Position numbers and translations under genes: made by a program. A stretch of DNA of 39,622 nt from Lachnospiraceae bacterium (lineage in GTDB: Bacteria > Bacillota > Clostridia > Lachnospirales > Lachnospiraceae): the NCBI GenBank assembly GCA_017623295.1, contig JAGAPK010000037.1, positions 1-39,622 on the forward strand, read 5' to 3'. Of the stretch, positions 15,881 through 23,355 are shown in pieces. The notes under the pieces are model-generated. The model was not told where the DNA came from. It searched no databases and was given only the letters and a program-made list of their open reading frames with translations. Position 1 is the stretch's first letter. The number at the start of each line of letters is the position of its first letter.

Positions 15881-17884
15881 CTAAAACAAACAAAGTATCT
15901 GATATACCAGACAAGATACCAACCATGCAACACCACACTGCAGTAAAACAACTGCTATTGCATGCCAGATGGTTCCCATCTCTCTTTTAATGGTAGCTAC
16001 TGCTGCTACACATGGTGTATAAAGTAATGTAAATACTAAGAAACTAATCGCTGAGATTGGTGTAAAAATGCTGCCCAGAGATTCGCTTAGATTGCTCATG
16101 GAAGTACCGGTCAGAACACTTAAGGTACTAACAACTGCTTCTTTTGCAGTAAATCCACTGATTAGGGAAGTTGCTACACGCCAATCATTAAAGCCAAGCG
16201 GTGCAAAAATCGGCGCAATGCATTTTCCAATCATGGCAAGCAGACTGTCTTTGCTGTCCACCACAACATTCAGACGGCTGTCAAAAGTCTGTAAAAACCA
16301 GATAATAAGTGTTCCTAAGAAAATAATCGTAAATGCTCTCTGTAAGAAATCTTTGGCCTTATCCCACATAAGCAAAAGCACACTCTTTGCAGACGGGAAA
16401 CGATAATTGGGCAATTCCATAACAAACGGCATCGGATTTCCTTTGAAGACAAAACGATTTAAAATCATGGCTACCAAAAGACCTACCACAATACCAAATA
16501 CATAGAGCCCCATCATAACAAGTGCCTGATGCTTTGGAAAAAATGCTGCAGTAAACAGGGCATAAATCGGTATCTTAGCCGAACAACTGATAAACGGAAT
16601 CAGCAAAATAGTCATCTTCTTATCCCGATCCGAAGAAAGCGTTCTGCTGGACATAACCGCCGGAACACTACAACCGAAACCAATCAGCATAGATACGAAA
16701 CTTTTACCGGACAAACCGATTTTACGAAGCGGTCTGTCCATTACAAAAGCAATTCTTGCCATATAGCCCGAATCTTCCAGAATCGATAAGAAGAAAAATA
16801 ATACTACAATAATCGGCAAGAAACTAAGTACACTTCCTACCCCTGCAAAAATACCATCGATAACCAGGCTCTTAACAACCGGATTGATACCATAATTCAC
16901 AAGTGCTGTTTCCACCCATGCGGAAAGTGCATCAATGCCCATGCTAAGCAAATCACTTAAGAAAGTACCAATCACTCCGAAAGTCAGCCAGAAAATCAAA
17001 AGCATAATGAGCAAAAATGCCGGAATTGCAAAATATTTACCGGTCAGAATCGTATCCATTTTCACACTTCGGATATGCTCTTTGCTTTCCTTGCATTTAA
17101 TAACCGCACATTCACAGACCTTTTCAATAAAAGTATATCGCATATCAGCCAGTGCTGCATTGCGGTCCATTTCACTGTCCTGTTCCATCTCCACAATACT
17201 GTGTTCAATCAGTTCTAACTCATTCTGGGATAATTTCAGACGTTCCTTAATATCCATATCCCCTTCTACCATTTTGGTAGCTGCAAAACGCGGTGACATA
17301 CCTATCATCTCTGCATGGTCTTCTACCTGATGGCTGACTGCATGAATACATCTATGTACCGGACCCTTTTCACAAAAATCGGTCACTTTGGGATATGTTC
17401 TTTTGCCCGACACCTTCTGAATGGCATGAATTAAATCTTCCACACCTTCATTTTTCACAGCACTGATTGCTACAACCGGGATTCCAAGCTGCTCCTCCAT
17501 CTTGGCAATATCAATCGTACCACCATTACCACGTACCTCATCCATCATATTCAGAGCAAGTACCATAGGAATATGCATTTCCAATAACTGCAACGTCAGG
17601 TAAAGATTTCGCTCAATATTGGTTGCATCTACAATATTGATAATACCATCCGGCTTCTCATTCAGAATAAAATTTCTTGTTACTATTTCTTCCTTGCTGT
17701 AAGGACGAATCGAATAAATTCCCGGCAAGTCAACTACTGCATCGCCTTTCTCACCACGAATTTCTCCGACCTTCTGGTCTACCGTAACACCCGGGAAATT
17801 TCCCACATGCTGATTCGAACCAGTCAGCTGATTAAACAATGTTGTCTTACCACAGTTCTGATTTCCTACTAATGCGTATATCAT
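15881..17884 (-). CDS. feoB: Ferrous iron transport protein B
   Basis: This is the GTPase-coupled membrane permease for Fe(II) uptake. The N-terminal G-protein domain has G1 GNQNCGKT (7-14), G3 DLPG (52-55) and G4 NMMD (112-115), followed by the helical guanine-dissociation-inhibitor region. From about residue 280 there are multiple hydrophobic segments with the two Gate-type blocks, including SILEDSGYMARIAFVMDRPL and the SMLIGFGCSVPAVM segment bearing the conserved Cys. The ATG at 17893 abuts AGGAG with no spacing. The ATG at 17884 (MIYALVG) has proper spacing and matches family starts, so it is preferred, giving 667 residues. It follows feoA by 86 bases. Confidence 0.96.
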   Translation of the reverse strand: MIYALVGNQNCGKTTLFNQLTGSNQHVGNFPGVTVDQKVGEIRGEKGDAVVDLPGIYSIRPYSKEEIVTRNFILNEKPDGIINIVDATNIERNLYLTLQLLEMHIPMVLALNMMDEVRGNGGTIDIAKMEEQLGIPVVAISAVKNEGVEDLIHAIQKVSGKRTYPKVTDFCEKGPVHRCIHAVSHQVEDHAEMIGMSPRFAATKMVEGDMDIKERLKLSQNELELIEHSIVEMEQDSEMDRNAALADMRYTFIEKVCECAVIKCKESKEHIRSVKMDTILTGKYFAIPAFLLIMLLIFWLTFGVIGTFLSDLLSMGIDALSAWVETALVNYGINPVVKSLVIDGIFAGVGSVLSFLPIIVVLFFFLSILEDSGYMARIAFVMDRPLRKIGLSGKSFVSMLIGFGCSVPAVMSSRTLSSDRDKKMTILLIPFISCSAKIPIYALFTAAFFPKHQALVMMGLYVFGIVVGLLVAMILNRFVFKGNPMPFVMELPNYRFPSAKSVLLLMWDKAKDFLQRAFTIIFLGTLIIWFLQTFDSRLNVVVDSKDSLLAMIGKCIAPIFAPLGFNDWRVATSLISGFTAKEAVVSTLSVLTGTSMSNLSESLGSIFTPISAISFLVFTLLYTPCVAAVATIKREMGTIWHAIAVVLLQCGVAWLVSCLVYQILCLF

Positions 17885-17970
17885 TTTCTCCATCTCCTAA
17901 GTAATTTATGAACCTCTGCCGCTTTCAATCGCGCTATCAATTTCTGTACTATTTACTGTTATATTTTCTG

Positions 17971-18195
17971 CTATATATCTTGTACTTCAATCTTTTGCGC
18001 ATCTTCTTTACGAATTGTCAGTTCATATCCACGAAGGTGTATCTCAATCGGGTCTCCCATCGGAGCCATCTTTTGTACTTTCACTTTTGTCTTTGGAATC
18101 AATCCCATATCCAGCAAACGACAACGAAGCTCGCCTTCGCCACCGACCTTTGTAATAATAGATTCTTGTCCAACTGCTACCTGATCTAACGTCAT
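17971..18195 (-). CDS. feoA: Ferrous iron transport protein A
   Basis: This is a 74-residue SH3-like FeoA protein, a small cytoplasmic partner thought to act on FeoB. It carries the family pattern GELRCRLLDMGLIPKTKVKV and the terminal segment PIEIHLRGYELTIRKEDAQKIEV, and has the usual length. An AAGGAAG site lies upstream of its ATG. It is the first gene of the feoAB unit and has a strong promoter with two candidate iron-regulator palindromes in front, divergent from a DtxR-family gene. Confidence 0.95.
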   Translation of the reverse strand: MTLDQVAVGQESIITKVGGEGELRCRLLDMGLIPKTKVKVQKMAPMGDPIEIHLRGYELTIRKEDAQKIEVQDI

Positions 18196-18211
18196 AAAAA
18201 CACTTCCTTAT

Positions 18212-18226
18212 TGATAATTATTATCA
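18212..18226. promoter_or_regulatory. Fur-type 7-1-7 box in the feoA leader
   Basis: TGATAATTATTATCA is a perfect 7-1-7 palindrome identical to the Fur/PerR-type core (TGATAAT-N-ATTATCA). It lies between the predicted -10 box and the feoA start codon, overlapping the expected transcription start, where repressor binding would block initiation. Confidence 0.7.
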
Positions 18227-18229
18227 TTT

Positions 18230-18249
18230 GTTAGTTTACGCTAACTAAC
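18230..18249. promoter_or_regulatory. DtxR/IdeR-type operator over the feoA -10 box
   Basis: GTTAGTTTACGCTAACTAAC has seven-base mirror arms GTTAGTT/AACTAAC around six bases, resembling the TTAGGTTAGCCTAACCTAA type of DtxR-family operator. It covers the predicted -10 box. The gene for a DtxR-family protein starts 165 bases away in the opposite direction, so it is the natural candidate ligand. Confidence 0.6.
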
Positions 18250-18261
18250 CACACTTGTCAA
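18233..18261 (-). promoter_or_regulatory. Promoter of feoAB
   Basis: On the minus strand TTGACA (18261-18256), a consensus -35 box, and TAAACT (18238-18233) are separated by exactly 17 bases. The -10 box lies inside the DtxR-type palindrome, and the Fur-type palindrome follows immediately. Confidence 0.75.
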
Positions 18262-18338
18262 CCATCTTCTCAAAACATTGTTATTTCGGGCATTTTTCTC
18301 CGCTACTTTATTTGCAAAGAATCTTTATTTATGTTAGA

Positions 18339-18366
18339 CTGACATATATGATTTCATTCTTATAAT
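18339..18366 (+). promoter_or_regulatory. Promoter of the dtxR-family gene
   Basis: CTGACA (18339-18344) and TATAAT (18361-18366) are 16 bases apart, which would give a leader of about 40 bases before the TTG start at 18414. It is independent of the feoA promoter boxes, about 80 bases away. Visual match. Confidence 0.5.
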
Positions 18367-18413
18367 AATATCTTTGTGATATCTTTGATTTTGACTTTTG
18401 GAGGTAATTTATC

Positions 18414-18785
18414 TTGAAAATACAGGAATCTGCAGAAAATTATTTAGAAACAATTCTGATGTTAGGACAGAAAAAAGGCAACGTCCGTTCTATCGACATT
18501 GCCAATGAGTTAGAATTTAAAAAGCCGAGTGTCAGCGTTGCCATGAAGAATCTTCGTGAAAACGGCTATATCAAAGTAGATGATAACGGTTTTATCACTT
18601 TGACTGAATCCGGCAGACAAATTGCTGAAACCATGTATGAAAGACATCTTCTTCTTTCTAAATGGCTCATCAATCTTGGTGTAGATGAGAAAATCGCCGT
18701 TGAAGATGCCTGCAAAATGGAACATGTCATCAGCCCGGAAAGCTTTGAAGCGATTAAAAAACATGCAGAACAAAAAAGTTCGTAA
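18414..18785 (+). CDS. DtxR-family metal-dependent transcriptional regulator
   Basis: This is a 123-residue repressor with an N-terminal winged helix (SIDIANELEFKKPSVSVAMKNLRENGYI, about 26-53) and a short dimerisation/metal domain without the SH3 extension. Likely metal ligands are H78 in YERHLL and C100, E103, H104 in CKMEH. The Cys in this block matches the iron-sensing DtxR/IdeR pattern rather than the Glu of manganese-sensing MntR. Residue 9 is Asn where DtxR has Met10. The start is TTG at 18414, supported by GGAGGT 8 bases upstream. Divergent placement from feoA and a matching palindrome there suggest that it controls feoAB in response to Fe(II); that is an inference. Confidence 0.9.
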   Translation: MKIQESAENYLETILMLGQKKGNVRSIDIANELEFKKPSVSVAMKNLRENGYIKVDDNGFITLTESGRQIAETMYERHLLLSKWLINLGVDEKIAVEDACKMEHVISPESFEAIKKHAEQKSS

Positions 18786-18802
18786 ACACTATTTTTCAAC
18801 GA

Positions 18803-19321
18803 TTATCTGATATTTCGGGCTCTGGTACGCTGGTATTGCATATAGTCTTCTTCGCATTTATCAAACGTACCATCCTGTTGCATTTGATTATGCCATTTAT
18901 TCCAGATTTCCCGCAAACTATTCTGATACGGCTCCCAGTCTTTTACCATCATTTCCTGCGTATAATGTTGCGTACACTGGTGTCCTTCTTTTCCTTCTAA
19001 AAATCTTCCACCCTTTGGTCTTTTGTCGAAAGGCAGACTACATCCGATTTCTGTCAGTGCAATACATTCTCCCATCGCATCCACTCCAATAAAAGTAAAA
19101 CATTTATGTCGCATGCGCAGATAGTAAAAGGCGCCATCACGCATCTGAAAAGAATCAATCGCAAACATACTATCCTGTAAAAGTGCTTCTATTACTTCTG
19201 TTGTTGCTTCTTTTCCTTCCAATGCAACGTGCATATCTTCCGGTGACAGCGAACACCCCATTGTTTTACAGCAGTTTCCGCCACAAGTTTTGCAAATACT
19301 ATCGCTTTCAAAACCGTTCAT
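18803..19321 (-). CDS. YkgJ-type cysteine-cluster (Zn/Fe-chelating) protein
   Basis: This is a 172-residue cytoplasmic protein of the cysteine-cluster group that probably binds zinc or an iron-sulphur centre. Near the N-terminus are C10, C13, C17, C18 and C23 (ICKTCGGNCCKTMGC). Further cysteines follow at HKCF, GECI, IGCSLP and HQCTQHY, the spread normal for this family. The frame is open to an ATG at 19384, but that extension is a low-complexity Met-Lys-Cys run encoded by a 12-base repeat. The ATG at 19321 has AGAGGA upstream and is preferred. It is 76 bases after the MATE gene and converges on the dtxR-family gene, 17 bases away. The molecular role is unknown. Confidence 0.75.
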   Translation of the reverse strand: MNGFESDSICKTCGGNCCKTMGCSLSPEDMHVALEGKEATTEVIEALLQDSMFAIDSFQMRDGAFYYLRMRHKCFTFIGVDAMGECIALTEIGCSLPFDKRPKGGRFLEGKEGHQCTQHYTQEMMVKDWEPYQNSLREIWNKWHNQMQQDGTFDKCEEDYMQYQRTRARNIR

Positions 19322-19343
19322 CTTCCTGTTCCTCTTTTCATAG

Positions 19344-19373
19344 CATTTCACCATGCATTTCATCATGCATTTC
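19344..19373. repeat. 12-base tandem repeat ahead of the YkgJ-type gene
   Basis: CATTTCACCATG, CATTTCATCATG and a half copy CATTTC lie in direct tandem, with ATGCAT at the junctions. On the minus strand they create several ATGs upstream of the preferred start and explain the odd Met-Lys-Cys N-terminal extension of the longest frame. Confidence 0.7.
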
Positions 19374-19397
19374 TTTTCACACACTTCTCTTTATATA

Positions 19398-20780
19398 CTA
19401 CTTTTCATTTCTCTTCACAATACTCTTCCTACGCCAGCCACCTTGCAGATATCTGGCAATCGACACCAACATTGCAATCACCCATCCTGCACAAAATGCC
19501 CACCAGATAATCTCTACACCGAATACATTCGCAAAACCAACAGTTAATACCAGGCGAATAAAAAAGCTCAACAAAGTAACCAGAATAAACCAGCCCATAT
19601 CACCACTGCCTTTAAATACAGCTTTTACTAACATAAAGGTAGAAAAGACAATCAGAAAAGCACCTACCACTCTGATGTAATCTGCTCCGACTGCCATAAC
19701 CTGTGCAATATCTGCTTCCTCTTTCTGCACAAACAGACTGATAATCTGTTCCGGAAACAATTCAAAAAGAAGGGTCATAAACAGCGACAGTGCACCACAA
19801 CTTAAAATGGCTGCACGCAGTCCGGGCCAGATACGCTCATGTCTGTCAGCTCCGATATTCTGTCCTACATAATTGGAAAAAGCATTGCTGTAATTGATAG
19901 GAATTGCCGTCGCCAGATTCACTACTTTGGCAGCTGCTGCACTACCAGCGATAACTGCTGAGCCAAAACTGTTAATCGTTGCCTGCACCACCACAGAACC
20001 AACCGAAACAATAGATTGCTGTAAAGCAGAGGGCAAAGCAAACCGTAACATGGTAGCCAACAGCTTCCGGTCAAAAAGCGGCATTTGCTTATCCCGTTTA
20101 AATGTAGCCAAAAGCTTTGGCATATCATACATTGCCATAGCTGCTGCAACCGCTTGTGAAATTGCAGTTGCTAAAGCAGCACCACCCACTCCCTTATGCA
20201 ATACAATAATGAAAAATAAGTCTAACACGACATTGATAATCGATGAAATAATCAGAAAACGAAGTGGTGTCTTGGAATCGCCTAAAGCCACATACACTCC
20301 GTTTAAAGCATTATAAATAAAAATAGGAACACACCCAAGAAAATAAAGCCGCAAATAACTGACTCCCATTGAAACAATTTCTTCCGGTGTGTTCACCAAC
20401 AAAAGAAGCGGTCTGGCAAATATCCAGATTAGAATCGTTGCAACGAAAGCTACACCGGCTGAAAAAATCGTGGACGTTGTTGCACACTGCCAGATTTTCT
20501 CATACTTGCCCGCACCAAAAAACTGTGCAATAACAATGGAGCCACCAAGTGCAAGCCCGGTTGCCAATTGTACAAAAACAGCCGTAATACTACTTGCGCT
20601 TCCTACCGCTGCAAGTGCATCTGTTCCAAGCTGATTTCCTACGATAATCGTATCAATTACGTTATAAAACTGTTGAAACAAATTGGAAAGAATCATTGGT
20701 ATCGCAAAAAGAAGCACCGTTGTTAAAGGATTTCCTTCTGTCATCTTACGTATTTTTGTTTCCGTCTTTGTTTCTGACAT
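19398..20780 (-). CDS. MATE-family efflux transporter
   Basis: This is a 460-residue multidrug/toxic-compound exporter, normally driven by Na+ or H+. It has about twelve hydrophobic segments in two related halves. The first half opens with the family pattern MTEGNPLTTVLLFAIPMILSN, then FQQFYNVIDTIIVG and LGTDALAAVGSASSI; the second opens RFALPSALQQSIVSVGSVVVQ. The basic C-terminal tail (ARYLQGGWRRKSIVKRNEK) is cytoplasmic by the positive-inside rule. GAGGCGG precedes the ATG. It is 49 bases after the DUF711 gene on the same strand and may be the tail of that series. The substrate cannot be inferred. Confidence 0.93.
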   Translation of the reverse strand: MSETKTETKIRKMTEGNPLTTVLLFAIPMILSNLFQQFYNVIDTIIVGNQLGTDALAAVGSASSITAVFVQLATGLALGGSIVIAQFFGAGKYEKIWQCATTSTIFSAGVAFVATILIWIFARPLLLLVNTPEEIVSMGVSYLRLYFLGCVPIFIYNALNGVYVALGDSKTPLRFLIISSIINVVLDLFFIIVLHKGVGGAALATAISQAVAAAMAMYDMPKLLATFKRDKQMPLFDRKLLATMLRFALPSALQQSIVSVGSVVVQATINSFGSAVIAGSAAAAKVVNLATAIPINYSNAFSNYVGQNIGADRHERIWPGLRAAILSCGALSLFMTLLFELFPEQIISLFVQKEEADIAQVMAVGADYIRVVGAFLIVFSTFMLVKAVFKGSGDMGWFILVTLLSFFIRLVLTVGFANVFGVEIIWWAFCAGWVIAMLVSIARYLQGGWRRKSIVKRNEK

Positions 20781-20829
20781 TTTTTACCGCCTCTGTTTTC
20801 TTATTATATTCTTATGATAAGCTTTAAAA

Positions 20830-22194
20830 TTAGTTCTTAAAGCTATGTATTGGTGCCGGAATTCTACCACCACGATTGACAAAGGCATCACAAGAGAACT
20901 GATTTACCGGCATAATCGGTGCATAACCAAGTAATCCACCAAACTCTACCGTTTCCCCTACTCCTTTACCGATAACCGGAATCAAACGAACAGCCGTTGT
21001 TTTCTGGTTAATCATACCAATTGCCATTTCATCGGCAATGATACCGGAAATAGTTGTATCTTTCGTATCTCCCGGAATTGCAATCATATCAAGACCTACG
21101 GAACAAACGCAAGTCATTGCTTCTAATTTCTCTAAAGAAAGTGCTCCGGCAACAACTGCATCTATCATGCCCTGATCTTCGCTGACCGGAATAAATGCAC
21201 CACTTAAACCTCCTACATAAGAGGATGCCATAACACCACCTTTTTTTACCTGATCATTTAATAATGCAAGTGCTGCTGTTGTACCCGGTGCTCCGGCATA
21301 TTCCAGACCGATTTCACAAAGAATATCAGCAACACTATCCCCGATTGCCGGAGTTGGTGCCAAGGATAAATCAACAATACCAAATGGTACATTCAGACGT
21401 TTGGAAGCTTCTTTTGCTACCAACTGTCCAACACGTGTTACTTTGAATGCTGTTTTCTTAATGGTTTCGCAAAGTACCTCGAAATTCTCTCCTCTTACTT
21501 TGCTCAATGCTGTTTTCACAACACCAGGGCCACTGACACCTACGTTAATAATCTTATCAGCTTCTGTTACACCGTGAAATGCACCTGCCATAAATGGATT
21601 GTCATCCGGTGCATTACAGAATACTACTAATTTGGCACAGCCAAGAGAATCCTGTTCTTTGGTTGCTTCTGCAGTTTTCTTAATCATTTCACCCATTAAT
21701 TTCACCGCATCCATATTGATACCGGTCTTGGTAGAACCAACGTTAATGGAGCTACATACTCTCTCTGTTGTAGCAAGTGCCTGCGGAATAGAGCGAATCA
21801 GAAGTTCATCTGCCGGTGTCATACCTTTGGATACCAGTGCAGAATAACCACCGATAAAGTTCACACCTACTTCGTGTGCTACTTTATCAAGAGTCTGTGC
21901 AATCGTCACAAAATCCTCAGAAGTCTTACAAGCTGCACCACCAACTAAAGCAATCGGTGTTACCGAAATTCTCTTGTTTACAATCGGAATACCATATTCT
22001 CTGGAAATTTCCTCGCCGGTTGATACAAGGTCTTTAGCCGCCTCATGAATTTTGTTATAAATCTTCTCATTTACTTTTGCTAAATCAGAATCAATACAAT
22101 CTAAAAGACTAATCCCTAATGTGATAGTTCTCACATCCAGATTTTCTTTTTCTATCATTTCATTTGTTTCTGCTACTTCAAATATGTTAATCAT
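20830..22194 (-). CDS. PFL-family protein (UPF0210/DUF711)
   Basis: This 454-residue protein belongs to the DUF711 family, distantly related to the pyruvate-formate-lyase/ribonucleotide-reductase barrel. Recognisable family segments are [16 protein letters not shown] near the start, [12 protein letters not shown]-like [18 protein letters not shown] at the C-terminus, and [11 protein letters not shown]-like [15 protein letters not shown] in the middle. No glycyl-radical motif is visible, and the reaction is not established for the family. The ATG at 22194 follows GAGGAT. It lies 36 bases after a small ACT-domain gene, a pairing seen repeatedly in Firmicutes, where the ACT protein is presumed to be a ligand-sensing partner. 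Confidence 0.9.
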   Translation of the reverse strand: MINIFEVAETNEMIEKENLDVRTITLGISLLDCIDSDLAKVNEKIYNKIHEAAKDLVSTGEEISREYGIPIVNKRISVTPIALVGGAACKTSEDFVTIAQTLDKVAHEVGVNFIGGYSALVSKGMTPADELLIRSIPQALATTERVCSSINVGSTKTGINMDAVKLMGEMIKKTAEATKEQDSLGCAKLVVFCNAPDDNPFMAGAFHGVTEADKIINVGVSGPGVVKTALSKVRGENFEVLCETIKKTAFKVTRVGQLVAKEASKRLNVPFGIVDLSLAPTPAIGDSVADILCEIGLEYAGAPGTTAALALLNDQVKKGGVMASSYVGGLSGAFIPVSEDQGMIDAVVAGALSLEKLEAMTCVCSVGLDMIAIPGDTKDTTISGIIADEMAIGMINQKTTAVRLIPVIGKGVGETVEFGGLLGYAPIMPVNQFSCDAFVNRGGRIPAPIHSFKN

Positions 22195-22230
22195 GTTATC
22201 CTCATTTCTGCGTATGCTTTTATATACTCC

Positions 22231-22503
22231 CTAGATTCTGTGCATCTGGTTAAAAATTTCTTCTTTCTGACATTTAATAATAACGCCGATGCTTTCACCA
22301 AGCTGATTCAGTTCTTCTACAATCAGACCAAAATCTTTCGATGTATGGTTTGTATCAACAATCATCATCATATTGAAATATCCCTGTACAATAGTCTGTG
22401 AAATATCCAGAATATTAATCTGGTTATCTGCCAGATATGTACATACTTTTGCGATAATACCTACTGTATCTTTTCCTACGACTGTAATAATTGTTTTCTT
22501 CAT
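22231..22503 (-). CDS. ACT-domain protein (UPF0237)
   Basis: This is a 90-residue stand-alone ACT domain, a small-ligand sensor that usually binds an amino acid as a dimer. It begins MKKTIITVVGKDTVGIIAKV, typical of the glycine-cleavage-repressor-like ACT subgroup, and includes NILDISQTIVQGYFNMMMIV. The open frame extends five codons further up, but GGAGAGGA directly upstream of the ATG at 22503 decides the start. It is followed by the DUF711 gene after 36 bases and almost certainly works with it. Confidence 0.92.
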   Translation of the reverse strand: MKKTIITVVGKDTVGIIAKVCTYLADNQINILDISQTIVQGYFNMMMIVDTNHTSKDFGLIVEELNQLGESIGVIIKCQKEEIFNQMHRI

Positions 22504-22549
22504 GGTTCCTCTCCTCATATATGATTCTTTTTTATTCTTTGTAAAATAC

Positions 22550-23347
22550 CTATATTGCTATCAGCTGTGATGTTTCACTCCGCTTAGCAACATAAATAGG
22601 GAAATCATCTCCCTTATATCCGGTATCAGACATGGTAATTTCTACCCTTACCGCTTCATATGCCAGCTCCGGCAGATTATTTTCCTTACTCAGATGTCCA
22701 AGTACAACTGCCTGCATATGGTCATTTAATAACTGACTAAGAAGCTTACCGGAAGCCTCATTCGACAGGTGCCCTCGTTCACCCAGAATACGTTGCTTCA
22801 GATAATAAGGGTATGGACCGACCTGAAGCATGTTAATATCATGATTTGCCTCCAAATATAATACATCCAAATCCTGCATACATGCAACTGTATAATCATT
22901 ATAACATCCTAAGTCTGTTACTATCCCTATCTTCTTTTTATCATGGCTGACCCGGTATGCCACCGGCTCTGCCGCATCATGGGATGTCCTCATCGGATAC
23001 AACGTCATATCCTTTATCATAATTTTCTCATCTGCTTTGATACAATGAAAAAGAGATTCATCTATTTTTCCCAAAGAAGATGTCTGTTTAATTGCCTGTA
23101 TTGTTCCGGCCGTTCCATAAATGGGAATCCCGTATTTTCTGGACAAAACACCAAGACCACTGATGTGGTCCGCATGTTCATGCGTAATAAAAATACCGTC
23201 TATTTCTGATAGTTTTAATCCCAGTGAAGCAACACCTTCTTCTGTTCTTTTGCCGCTGATACCTACATCAATCAGCAGATGAGTCGCATCCGAACCCACA
23301 TACACACAGTTTCCGCTGCTGCCACTGGCTATGCTACATAATCTCAT
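22550..23347 (-). CDS. MBL-fold metallo-hydrolase (YycJ/WalJ type)
   Basis: This 265-residue metallo-beta-lactamase-fold hydrolase resembles YycJ (WalJ), a nuclease-like protein in many Firmicutes. The metal motif is THEHADH (55-61), with additional ligands probable in TSHDA, VTDLG and LGHLSKEN. The N-terminus MRLCSIASGSSGNCVYVG matches family starts, so the ATG at 23347 is used. A longer frame from TTG at 23368 overlaps the upstream gene and has no ribosome site. The upstream FtsA-like stop is 8 bases away, indicating co-transcription. Unlike classical yycJ it is not next to a walRK two-component system. Substrate unknown. Confidence 0.88.
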   Translation of the reverse strand: MRLCSIASGSSGNCVYVGSDATHLLIDVGISGKRTEEGVASLGLKLSEIDGIFITHEHADHISGLGVLSRKYGIPIYGTAGTIQAIKQTSSLGKIDESLFHCIKADEKIMIKDMTLYPMRTSHDAAEPVAYRVSHDKKKIGIVTDLGCYNDYTVACMQDLDVLYLEANHDINMLQVGPYPYYLKQRILGERGHLSNEASGKLLSQLLNDHMQAVVLGHLSKENNLPELAYEAVRVEITMSDTGYKGDDFPIYVAKRSETSQLIAI

Positions 23348-23355
23348 AAGTATAA

